A stretch of 6,962 nt of DNA from an uncultured Collinsella sp. (GTDB taxonomy: Bacteria; Actinomycetota; Coriobacteriia; Coriobacteriales; Coriobacteriaceae): contig CAMQPJ010000065.1 of NCBI GenBank assembly GCA_947003675.1, forward strand, positions 1-6,962, written 5' to 3'. Below the pieces are notes generated by a model. The model had not been told where the DNA came from. It did not search any database and worked only from the letters and a program-made list of their open reading frames with translations. The position numbers and the translations under genes are program-made. Positions 1 to 5,456 of this stretch are shown here, piece by piece (within the stretch, counting starts at the first letter, position 1; the number at the start of each line of letters is the position of its first letter).

Positions 1-149
1 TGACCGTGCAGCCGACGCTTGCCGAGATGTTCTTTGGCCCTGTGACGCTTGAGCTTAAGGGCGTTATCGCCGCGCTGGGCCTGGCCTTCCTGATCATTCC
101 GCTGATGGAGATCTACAAGGCGATCATGCGCGCGGTCGAGAAGGAGTAG
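1..149 (+). CDS. Cation-transporting P-type ATPase, C-terminal fragment (5' end outside window)
   Basis: The open frame (codons from base 3) runs into the window and stops at TAG 147-149, giving only the last 48 residues. The visible part reads TVQPTLAEMFFGPVTLELKG, then a hydrophobic helix, then a short basic/acidic tail ending VEKE. This matches the end of calcium/magnesium-type (P2) ATPases, where a short loop carrying 'P..F....L.L' precedes the last transmembrane helix and an E-[IL]-x-K segment. By family knowledge such proteins pump cations across the cytoplasmic membrane using a phospho-aspartate intermediate. The catalytic domains lie upstream and cannot be checked, so ion specificity is unknown. 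A different polytopic transporter is possible but less likely. The gene is followed by a large palindrome and a strong terminator, so its transcript probably ends before rsgA. Confidence 0.6.
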   Translation, partial: TVQPTLAEMFFGPVTLELKGVIAALGLAFLIIPLMEIYKAIMRAVEKE

Positions 150-155
150 GTCGAA

Positions 156-274
156 AGGCCATCCTTCCCACCGGCCCGACCGCCTGCGGGGTTTCTTCTT
201 CGCTGGTCCTCGCGCTTCGCGCTGCGGGATCGCTCAGAAGAAACCCCTCCCGGCGTCGGGCCTTCGGATAGCCT
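156..274. repeat. Large imperfect intergenic palindrome (long hairpin / possible dispersed element)
   Basis: The core arms GGGGTTTCTTCT (188-199) and AGAAGAAACCCC (236-247) are perfect 12-bp reverse complements. Outside them GGCCCGAC (173-180) pairs with GTCGGGCC (255-262). Further out AGGCCATCC (156-164) pairs with GGATAGCCT (266-274) with one mismatch. Inside the core, 205-209 can pair with 227-231 (one G-T pair) and 211-214 with 218-221 around a CTT loop. The whole stretch can therefore fold into one long interrupted hairpin. There is no T-tract after the outer arm, so it is not a standard intrinsic terminator. It could be a REP/BIME-like or MITE-like dispersed repeat, or an mRNA 3'-end stabiliser; the sequence alone cannot decide. 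Confidence 0.7.
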
Positions 275-304
275 CTCGGGACCGTAAGCTGAGGGAAAGT
301 GTGT

Positions 305-338
305 GAGCTGGTCGGGCTTTGCCCGGCCAGCTCTTTTT
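305..338 (+). terminator. Rho-independent terminator upstream of rsgA
   Basis: GAGCTGGTCGGGC (305-317) and GCCCGGCCAGCTC (321-333) form a 13-bp GC-rich stem with a single G-T pair (312/326) and a TTT loop, followed by TTTTT (334-338). This is a textbook intrinsic terminator. It most likely ends the transcript of the ATPase gene and insulates rsgA from it. Confidence 0.93.
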
Positions 339-348
339 GATTTAAAAT
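319..348 (+). promoter_or_regulatory. Candidate rsgA promoter overlapping the terminator
   Basis: TAAAAT (343-348) matches the -10 consensus at five of six positions and lies in the only AT-rich patch before rsgA. An 18-nt spacer separates it from TTGCCC (319-324), which matches the -35 consensus at four of six positions and sits in the loop and 3' stem of the preceding terminator. Transcription would begin near 355, leaving a leader of about 30 nt before the GTG start. Because a strong terminator ends at 338, rsgA needs a promoter in this short interval; the exact boxes are inferred. Confidence 0.45.
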
Positions 349-375
349 ACCTGCTCAGTTGTGATTTTGGGTACT

Positions 376-381
376 GGGAGG
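376..381 (+). promoter_or_regulatory. Ribosome binding site that fixes the rsgA start
   Basis: GGGAGG ends 5 nt before GTG 387. This supports GTG 387 as the start rather than the in-frame GTG at 303, which lies in the terminator stem region and has no such site. Confidence 0.8.
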
Positions 382-386
382 CGTTT

Positions 387-1571
387 GTGGGCAAGGCTAA
401 GGCTAAGGCGAAGAAAAAGACGACGGGGGCGCGGGCTAAGCGCGATCGTCGTCGGAAGCTCGCGACCGAAGCCCCTGCATCTGCTGAGGAGCTGCTGGCA
501 AGCGTACCGGGGCTTGACGCGTTGCAGGATGTTCCGGCGTTCGATGACCTGCCGATCGATGATGCTCAGCAAGCGGCATTTGACGACTTTTGCGCCCAGG
601 CCGAGGAGCCCGAGCAGATGCAACTTGGTGCCGTGGTGCGCCTGGATCGCGGGTTTCCGTTGGTGGCGACTGCCGACGACACCTTTCGTGCCGAGCATGC
701 CGTGGGGTTTGCCAAATCGCGTGGCGAGGATGAGGTTCTGCTGCCCGCCGTGGGCGACCGCGTGGCGGTTCGTCGTGCTCCCGGGCACGACATGGGCGTG
801 ATCGAGTGCGTGCTGCCGCGCCGCACGAGTTTTGAGCGTTGGCGCGGACGCGCTCGCGGCGAGCGTCAGGTGCTTTGCTCCAACGTGGATAGCGTGCTGA
901 TCGTGCAGGCGCTCGGCGCCGGTGAGGTGCTGCTCGACCGCGTGGCGCGCTCGCTGGTGTTGGCGCTCGACTGCGATGCCGAGCCGGTGGTGGTACTCAC
1001 CAAGGCCGACCGCTGCGAGCCAGATGAGCTCGAGCGCGATCTGGACCGCGTGCACCGCTTGGTGGGTCCGGACGTGCGCGTAATCGTGACATCCTCTGCC
1101 GAGGGCCGTGGTTTGGATGAGGTGCGCGCCTGCGTGCCCGCCGGGAGCTGCGCCATGATCCTGGGTGAATCGGGTGCCGGCAAGTCGACGCTGCTCAACG
1201 CGCTGTTGGGCCACGATACGTTGGCTACCGGCGGTGTGCGTGAGCGCGATGACCAGGGTCGCCACACCACGGTCGCGCGCGTGATGGTGGTGCTGCCGGG
1301 CGAAGCCGGCGTTATTGCTGACGCGCCGGGACTGCGCAGTTTGCCGCTCGTGGGGCATGAGCGGGGCTTGGCGCGTGCGTTTCCCGAGATCGTCGAGGCG
1401 TCGCGTGCGTGCCGGTTTGGCGACTGCACGCATACCCACGAGCCGGGCTGCGCCGTTCGCGAGGCCGAGGACGCCGGGCGGATCGACAGCCTGCGCCTGG
1501 AGACGTTCCAAAACCTGGCGTCATCCATGCGTGTGAGTGCTCAGATGCTCGATCCTGACGTTCATCTGTAA
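387..1571 (+). CDS. rsgA: Ribosome small-subunit-dependent GTPase A (30S maturation factor RsgA/YjeQ)
   Basis: This encodes a 394-residue circularly permuted GTPase that, by family knowledge, binds 30S subunits late in assembly and leaves on GTP hydrolysis. The N-terminus (1-24) is very basic (KAKAKAKKK), followed by an acidic Ala/Asp/Glu-rich stretch to about residue 78. An OB-fold domain follows at about 79-150. The GTPase motifs come in the permuted order expected of RsgA: G4 as TKAD (205-208), P-loop GESGAGKST (260-268), then G3 as DAPG (312-315). The C-terminal zinc site reads CRFGDCTHTHEPGC with Cys342, Cys347, His349 and Cys355, the same spacing as E. coli RsgA. The start is GTG 387, chosen for GGGAGG 5 nt upstream. 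The gene lies between two intrinsic terminators, so it is probably monocistronic. The long charged N-terminal extension is the only unusual part. Confidence 0.95.
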   Translation: MGKAKAKAKKKTTGARAKRDRRRKLATEAPASAEELLASVPGLDALQDVPAFDDLPIDDAQQAAFDDFCAQAEEPEQMQLGAVVRLDRGFPLVATADDTFRAEHAVGFAKSRGEDEVLLPAVGDRVAVRRAPGHDMGVIECVLPRRTSFERWRGRARGERQVLCSNVDSVLIVQALGAGEVLLDRVARSLVLALDCDAEPVVVLTKADRCEPDELERDLDRVHRLVGPDVRVIVTSSAEGRGLDEVRACVPAGSCAMILGESGAGKSTLLNALLGHDTLATGGVRERDDQGRHTTVARVMVVLPGEAGVIADAPGLRSLPLVGHERGLARAFPEIVEASRACRFGDCTHTHEPGCAVREAEDAGRIDSLRLETFQNLASSMRVSAQMLDPDVHL

Positions 1572-1588
1572 TTAAATCTATCTATGAC

Positions 1589-1622
1589 AGCCGTCTCCCA
1601 ACTGTTCGGGAGGCGGCTTTTT
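1589..1622 (+). terminator. Rho-independent terminator after rsgA
   Basis: AGCCGTCTCCC (1589-1599) pairs with GGGAGGCGGCT (1608-1618) over 11 bp with one G-T pair, around an 8-nt loop. A run of T (1618-1622) follows. It lies 17 nt after the rsgA stop codon and separates rsgA from the Tad operon. Confidence 0.93.
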
Positions 1623-1660
1623 GCTGTCAAAGCGCCTCGAAATATGCGTTTTACTGACGT

Positions 1661-1709
1661 GCTGACCAAAACCTTGCCACGAGCTTGACGGGCCGGTCAG
1701 CTTTTGGTC
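1661..1709. repeat. Paired inverted repeats in the tad leader region
   Basis: GCTGACC (1661-1667) is repeated inverted as GGTCAGC (1695-1701), and the overlapping GACCAAAA (1664-1671) is repeated inverted as TTTTGGTC (1702-1709). The same AT-rich ACCAAAA/TTTTGGT theme recurs at 1715-1736. The arms could be regulator half-sites or a weak stem; there is no T-tract pointing to termination. Confidence 0.5.
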
Positions 1710-1714
1710 GGCAT

Positions 1715-1736
1715 TTGGTTTGACACACAAAACCAA
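1715..1736. promoter_or_regulatory. Inverted repeat overlapping a candidate -35 box of the tad operon
   Basis: TTGGTTT (1715-1721) and AAACCAA (1730-1736) are perfect inverted arms with 8 nt between them. A perfect -35 consensus, TTGACA, lies inside at 1720-1725. No good -10 box is found 16-18 nt downstream, where the sequence is GC-rich (around 1742-1749). If this is the promoter it may need an activator, or the true promoter lies elsewhere in 1623-1800. Confidence 0.4.
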
Positions 1737-1761
1737 GATCGCGATCGCGTCGTTTTGTTGC

Positions 1762-1777
1762 TTGTCCGCTCGGACAA
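1762..1777. promoter_or_regulatory. 16-bp operator-like palindrome upstream of cpaB
   Basis: TTGTCCG (1762-1768), CT, CGGACAA (1771-1777) is a perfect 7-bp dyad with a 2-bp centre. It lies 46 nt before the cpaB start and 37 nt after the TTGACA box. Its size and symmetry fit a binding site for a dimeric helix-turn-helix regulator, but no regulator gene is in the window, so the role is inferred. Confidence 0.5.
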
Positions 1778-1781
1778 TGGT

Positions 1782-1807
1782 GGTACGGGCATCTGCCCGG
1801 TGCTACC
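1782..1807 (+). promoter_or_regulatory. Small hairpin just before the cpaB ribosome binding site
   Basis: CGGGC (1786-1790) pairs with GCCCG (1795-1799) around an ATCT loop. GGTA (1782-1785) can extend the pairing to TACC (1804-1807) across a 4-nt bulge. It ends 3 nt before the Shine-Dalgarno AGAGGAG (1811-1817). It could influence translation initiation of the first operon gene, but such GC-rich hairpins also arise by chance. Confidence 0.4.
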
Positions 1808-1810
1808 TTG

Positions 1811-1817
1811 AGAGGAG
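1811..1817 (+). promoter_or_regulatory. Ribosome binding site that fixes the cpaB start
   Basis: AGAGGAG ends 5 nt before GTG 1823. An upstream in-frame TTG at 1808 immediately precedes this site and would put it inside the coding region, so GTG 1823 is preferred. Confidence 0.85.
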
Positions 1818-1822
1818 CGGCC

Positions 1823-2482
1823 GTGAACAAGAGCAAGCGCATCGCCATCAGTCTGATCGCGGGCGTGCTTGCCGCGGCGCTCTGCATGGTCTACGGCTCG
1901 TCGATCCGCTCGCAAGCCGAGCAGGCCCAGGCCGATACTTTGGCAAAATACGGCGGCGACCGCGTTGAGGTGTGCGTCGCGGCGCGCGATATCGATGTGG
2001 GCGAGACCCTCGACGAGACTAATGTCATAACTCAGGAATGGCTGGCGAGCCTGTTGCCGCGTGATGCGGCGACCGAGCTGCGTCAGGTGCGCGGCGACGT
2101 GACGACCTCGCGCATTCCCAAAAACGCCGTGATTTGCAATGTCTACACCAAGGCCGAGAGCCACAAGCTCGAGGTGCCTAAAGGCAAGGTTGCCGTTTCG
2201 GTGGCGGTTGATGCCGAGCACTCGGTCGGCGGCGCCACGGGCGTGGGCAGCTATGTGGACGTGTACGTGCAAAAAGATGGCGTGACCGATCGTTTGTGCG
2301 GAGCGTACGTGATCGATACCAGCGAAGATGCCGGCACCACGCGTGAAGGCAAGATCGAATGGGTGACGCTGGCGGCAGACCCCGAAGATGTCAAGGAACT
2401 GCTGGGAGCCTCGGGAAAGGGAACGGTCAGCTTGACGATTCCCGCCACGGCGCGCGGCAAAAAGAGCGGAGGCGACGAGTGA
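1823..2482 (+). CDS. cpaB: Flp pilus assembly protein CpaB/RcpC (SAF domain), first gene of the Tad operon
   Basis: This encodes a 219-residue membrane-anchored protein. A basic start (MNKSKR) is followed by one hydrophobic segment at about 8-26, which acts as a signal anchor. An SAF-type domain follows at about 47-110 (VEVCVAARDIDVGETL, then SRIPKNAVI). A CpaB/RcpC domain covers about 115-206, with the typical 'VPKGKVAVSVAVD' and 'GVGSYVDVYV' pieces. By family knowledge CpaB/RcpC works outside the cytoplasmic membrane in Tad pilus assembly; in Gram-negatives it partners the secretin. The start is GTG 1823, with AGAGGAG 5 nt upstream. The stop TGA overlaps the tadZ ATG by one base (ATGA-like TGATG). 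It is the first gene after a strong terminator and a repeat-rich leader, so operon control probably acts just upstream. Family identity is good; the exact role in a Gram-positive is uncertain. Confidence 0.85.
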   Translation: MNKSKRIAISLIAGVLAAALCMVYGSSIRSQAEQAQADTLAKYGGDRVEVCVAARDIDVGETLDETNVITQEWLASLLPRDAATELRQVRGDVTTSRIPKNAVICNVYTKAESHKLEVPKGKVAVSVAVDAEHSVGGATGVGSYVDVYVQKDGVTDRLCGAYVIDTSEDAGTTREGKIEWVTLAADPEDVKELLGASGKGTVSLTIPATARGKKSGGDE

Positions 2483-4131
2483 TGAAGGCGATCTGGCTTG
2501 CGTGCTGCGCGTGCGGTGATTACGGGCTGCTACAGCAGGAAGTCGAGGGCCGCGATGTGGGCGCGCAGGTACTTCGCGTGGGCGACCTGGACGGGCTGGT
2601 ATCCATGGCGCGGGCGTTTCCGTCGCGCCGCGGTGCCGCCATCATCGCGGCGTCTCTGTTCGATACCGAAGACGTGCGGAAGACCGTTGCGCGCCTGACG
2701 GCCGAGGGCCGTGTGAGCCGCGTCGTCGTGTTGATCGAGACATTCGACCCGTCGGATATCGAGGGGCTGTTTCGCGCGGGGGCGACCGAGGTCATCGCTG
2801 CGCACAGTTTGTGCGGCAACGGGCGCGCGGGCGAGGGAACGGTTGATTCCGATCGGCGCATGACGATTGAGCCCGATGCTTTTGTTGATAGGGAACCCGG
2901 GGCGCCTCGCGCTACAAGAGGTCCGCGTGTTGATGAATATGGAAAAGCGGAAGCCGAGCATGGTCGGCGCCTCCGGGACCCCCTTGCATACGATGACGCT
3001 GGAAGGCCGGTACCGTATGGCGATGACGTTCTGGCTGAAGATATGGGATACGTGCACGGCGTAAATCTGGCCGATGAGCTCGACGAGGTCGAGGGTTTTG
3101 CCGGGGCTGACGAGCCGTGTGCCGCTGCGTCTTTGGCTTCGGAATCGCAGCCCGGGCAGCCTGCCATGCCGGCTTGGGCTCAGCGCGTGACCGCGGCGGG
3201 GGAGACGGGGATGTTATCGCCCACGTCCGTGTCGCCGGTTCCTGCACCGTCGGCCCCCGCGCCGTCGGCGGACGCTTCGATTCCGCCGCGTCGGGCGCCG
3301 GTCGTCTGCGCCGTCTCGGGTTCGGGCGGTTGCGGCAAGTCGACGATCGTTGCCACCATGGCGCATGCGGCGTCGCTGTTGGGTTTGCGTGCCGCCGTGC
3401 TCGACTTGGACCTCATGTTTGGAAACCTATACGATCTGCTGGGTGTCGATGCCCCGCACGATATGGCGACGCTTATCGAGCCGTCGGCGGCGGGCGCACT
3501 TGCCGAGTCGGATATCGTGGCCGCATCGATGCGCGTCGCCCCGGGTGTCACGCTCTGGGGGCCTGTCGCGGCCCCCGAGAAGGCCGAGCTCATGGCACGT
3601 CCGGTGGAGCTATTGCTCGATGTTTTGCGTCGCGAATCCGACGTGGTCTTTGTCGACACCTCGGTCTTTTGGGGTGATGCCGCGGCCGCCGCGGTGGCGG
3701 CGAGCGACCGTTGCCTGGTCGTAGGCGATGCGGCGGTATCGTCCGCGACATCCGCTTCGCGCGTCATTGAGCTGGCGAGCCGCGTGGGCGTGCCACGCAC
3801 GCGCATGAGCGCCGTGTTCAACCGGTTTGGTGCGCGCGGTGCCGACGAGGACGTCGCCATGCGCTTTGAGATTGCCTGCGCACTGAGCTCCAAGATCCGC
3901 ATTGCCGATGGCGGCCAGGACTTGGCTGCGCTCATGGCATTCGGTCGTGCCGACGAGGCAGTGGGTCAGACGAGCGCTTTTGCGACCAGCGTGCGCGAGG
4001 CCACGCGCGAGATGCTCGTGGAACTGGGCTGCGCCGTCGGTCCTTGGAGCGATATGGTCGCCGACCGCGCGACCCGCACCGAGCGCCCACGCATCCGTCT
4101 TCCCTGGTCGCGTGAGGGTGATTCGCGATGA
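2482..4131 (+). CDS. tadZ: TadZ/CpaE-type pilus localisation ATPase (receiver-like domain plus MinD/ParA-like ATPase)
   Basis: This encodes a 549-residue protein in three parts. Residues 1-110 resemble a response-regulator receiver fold (ending LFRAGATEVIA), but the usual phospho-acceptor position, after the third strand (AAIIAASLFD), has no clear Asp. Residues about 115-270 are a low-complexity linker, first charged and Tyr/Gly/Asp-rich, then Pro/Ala/Ser-rich (PVPAPSAPAPSA). Residues about 272-525 form a MinD/ParA-like ATPase: SGGCGKST (281-288) as P-loop, VLDLDLMFGN with Asp308 and Asp310, and VVFVDTS with Asp392 as Walker B. The deviant Walker A signature lysine is Ser281 here. By family knowledge TadZ/CpaE places the Tad machine in the cell. 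The start is ATG 2482, with GGAGG 9 nt upstream and a 1-nt overlap with cpaB. An in-frame upstream ATG at 2359 lies deep inside cpaB and is rejected. Confidence 0.85.
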   Translation: MKAIWLACCACGDYGLLQQEVEGRDVGAQVLRVGDLDGLVSMARAFPSRRGAAIIAASLFDTEDVRKTVARLTAEGRVSRVVVLIETFDPSDIEGLFRAGATEVIAAHSLCGNGRAGEGTVDSDRRMTIEPDAFVDREPGAPRATRGPRVDEYGKAEAEHGRRLRDPLAYDDAGRPVPYGDDVLAEDMGYVHGVNLADELDEVEGFAGADEPCAAASLASESQPGQPAMPAWAQRVTAAGETGMLSPTSVSPVPAPSAPAPSADASIPPRRAPVVCAVSGSGGCGKSTIVATMAHAASLLGLRAAVLDLDLMFGNLYDLLGVDAPHDMATLIEPSAAGALAESDIVAASMRVAPGVTLWGPVAAPEKAELMARPVELLLDVLRRESDVVFVDTSVFWGDAAAAAVAASDRCLVVGDAAVSSATSASRVIELASRVGVPRTRMSAVFNRFGARGADEDVAMRFEIACALSSKIRIADGGQDLAALMAFGRADEAVGQTSAFATSVREATREMLVELGCAVGPWSDMVADRATRTERPRIRLPWSREGDSR

Positions 4132-5456
4132 GTCTGCAGACGCGGATTAAAGCCGCTGGCGCGGCCGCCGCGGCTGCCCCTGTTGATGCGGGACGCCACC
4201 GTGCCGTTAAACGCCGCACCAAGCGTGCGGTGATGGACCGCATGGGCTACGACGAGGTGGCGCGCATCAGTGCCTACGTCGACCCGGCCCTTGCCCGCTC
4301 TGAGCTACGTCCGGCGGTGGAAGCGGCGCTCAACGTGGAAGAGCCGACCGACTTGGCGACGCCTGAGCGTGAGACCATCATCGACGAGATCCTAGATGAC
4401 GTGGTGGGCCTGGGACCGCTGCAACCGCTCATCGAGGACGACACCGTTACCGAAATCATGATCAACGGCTGTCGCTCTGCCTTTTTTGAGCGCAGTGGCG
4501 TTTTGTATCCCATCGAGCACGCGTTTGAGGACGACGAGCAGATTCGTGTGCTCATCGATCGCATCATCTCGCCGCTCGGCCGTCGTATCGACGAGCGTAG
4601 CCCCATCGTCAACGCCCGCCTCAAGACGGGCTATCGCGTCAACGCGGTGATTCCGCCCGTGGCGATCGACGGGCCAATCCTCACCATCCGTAAGTTCTCG
4701 GACCGTATCTGTTCGTTGGACGAGCTTGTGGGGTTGGGGTCGCTGCCGCTTTGGTATGCGCAGCTGCTGTCGTGCGCGGTGTCGTTGCGGCAGGACTTGG
4801 CGGTTGCGGGAGGCACGGGGTCGGGCAAGACCACGCTGCTCAACGCGCTGTCGTGCGAGATTTCCACCGGCGAGCGCATCGTGACGATCGAGGATTCCGC
4901 CGAGCTCAAGTTTGCACATCACCCACACGTTGTTCGTCTGGAGGCGCGTGAGGCGTCAATCGAGGGCGAGGGCGCGGTGACGATTCGCGACCTGGTGACC
5001 AATGCTCTGCGTATGCGCCCCGACCGCATCGTCGTGGGCGAGGTACGCGGTGCCGAGTGCTGCGACATGCTGCAGGCCATGAACACGGGCCACGACGGCT
5101 CGCTCACCACGCTCCATGCGGGTACCGAGCAGGAGACCGTGGTTCGCCTGACGCTGCTTGCGCGCTACGGCATCGATTTGCCGAGTGAGCTTATCGAAGA
5201 GCAGATCGCCATGGCGCTCGACGGCATTGTGATGTCCGAGCGTCATGCAGACGGCAGGCGCTTTGTGGCCTCATATTCGGGGGTTCACCGCGGCGCGTCG
5301 GGCGGTGTTGAGCTCGAACGCTACGTGACTTTCGATGCCGCCGAACGCACCTGGACGCTCGACCGCGAGCCGCCGTTTATTGCGGAGGGCTTGCGATCGG
5401 GGACGCTCGCGCAAGAGGAGGTGGACGAATGGAGATCGCTATGCCCCTCGTCGTAG
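4128..5456 (+). CDS. cpaF: Tad pilus assembly ATPase CpaF/TadA (type II/IV secretion ATPase family)
   Basis: This encodes a 442-residue cytoplasmic motor ATPase, normal length for CpaF. An Ala-rich and basic N-terminus (1-35) leads to the N-terminal domain, with [22 protein letters not shown] (93-114) and [14 protein letters not shown] followed by LTIRKF (170-190), both hallmarks of the TadA subfamily. Catalytic motifs are Walker [10 protein letters not shown] (228-236), the Asp box TIEDSAELK (Glu255, Asp256), Walker B VVGEVRG (Glu305) and the His box [12 protein letters not shown] (His322, His330). By family knowledge the hexamer powers extension, and in some species also retraction, of Flp pili through the TadB-TadC platform. 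All key residues are intact. The ATG overlaps the tadZ stop by 4 nt (ATGA), and GAGGG lies 9 nt upstream. It overlaps the start of tadB by 28 nt. Confidence 0.95.
   Translation: MSLQTRIKAAGAAAAAAPVDAGRHRAVKRRTKRAVMDRMGYDEVARISAYVDPALARSELRPAVEAALNVEEPTDLATPERETIIDEILDDVVGLGPLQPLIEDDTVTEIMINGCRSAFFERSGVLYPIEHAFEDDEQIRVLIDRIISPLGRRIDERSPIVNARLKTGYRVNAVIPPVAIDGPILTIRKFSDRICSLDELVGLGSLPLWYAQLLSCAVSLRQDLAVAGGTGSGKTTLLNALSCEISTGERIVTIEDSAELKFAHHPHVVRLEAREASIEGEGAVTIRDLVTNALRMRPDRIVVGEVRGAECCDMLQAMNTGHDGSLTTLHAGTEQETVVRLTLLARYGIDLPSELIEEQIAMALDGIVMSERHADGRRFVASYSGVHRGASGGVELERYVTFDAAERTWTLDREPPFIAEGLRSGTLAQEEVDEWRSLCPSS
5414..5421 (+). promoter_or_regulatory. Strong internal ribosome binding site for tadB within the end of cpaF
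   Basis: AGAGGAGG ends 7 nt before ATG 5429 and lies inside the cpaF coding sequence. It favours ATG 5429 over the in-frame ATG at 5441 as the tadB start and implies independent or reinitiating translation of tadB. Confidence 0.75.

Noticed and set aside
303..386. In-frame upstream extension of rsgA from GTG 303
   Set aside because: The codon sits at the foot of the 13-bp terminator hairpin, the encoded residues are unlike RsgA, and GTG 387 has a good Shine-Dalgarno.
113..394. Small - strand open frame across the intergenic region before rsgA
   Set aside because: It runs through the palindrome and terminator, and its product is Ser/Arg/Gly-rich with no support.
342..1511. Long open frame on the - strand opposite rsgA
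   Set aside because: Its product is His/Arg/Ala-rich with no recognisable motif, and it is fully covered by a gene with all RsgA signatures; it is a GC-rich antisense shadow.
1808..1822. TTG 1808 as the cpaB start
   Set aside because: It places the Shine-Dalgarno AGAGGAG inside the coding region; GTG 1823 is correctly spaced from it.
2359..2481. Extension of tadZ to ATG 2359
   Set aside because: It would overlap cpaB by over 120 nt and add an Arg/Gly-rich string typical of out-of-frame GC-rich DNA; ATG 2482 has a ribosome site and a tight operon junction.
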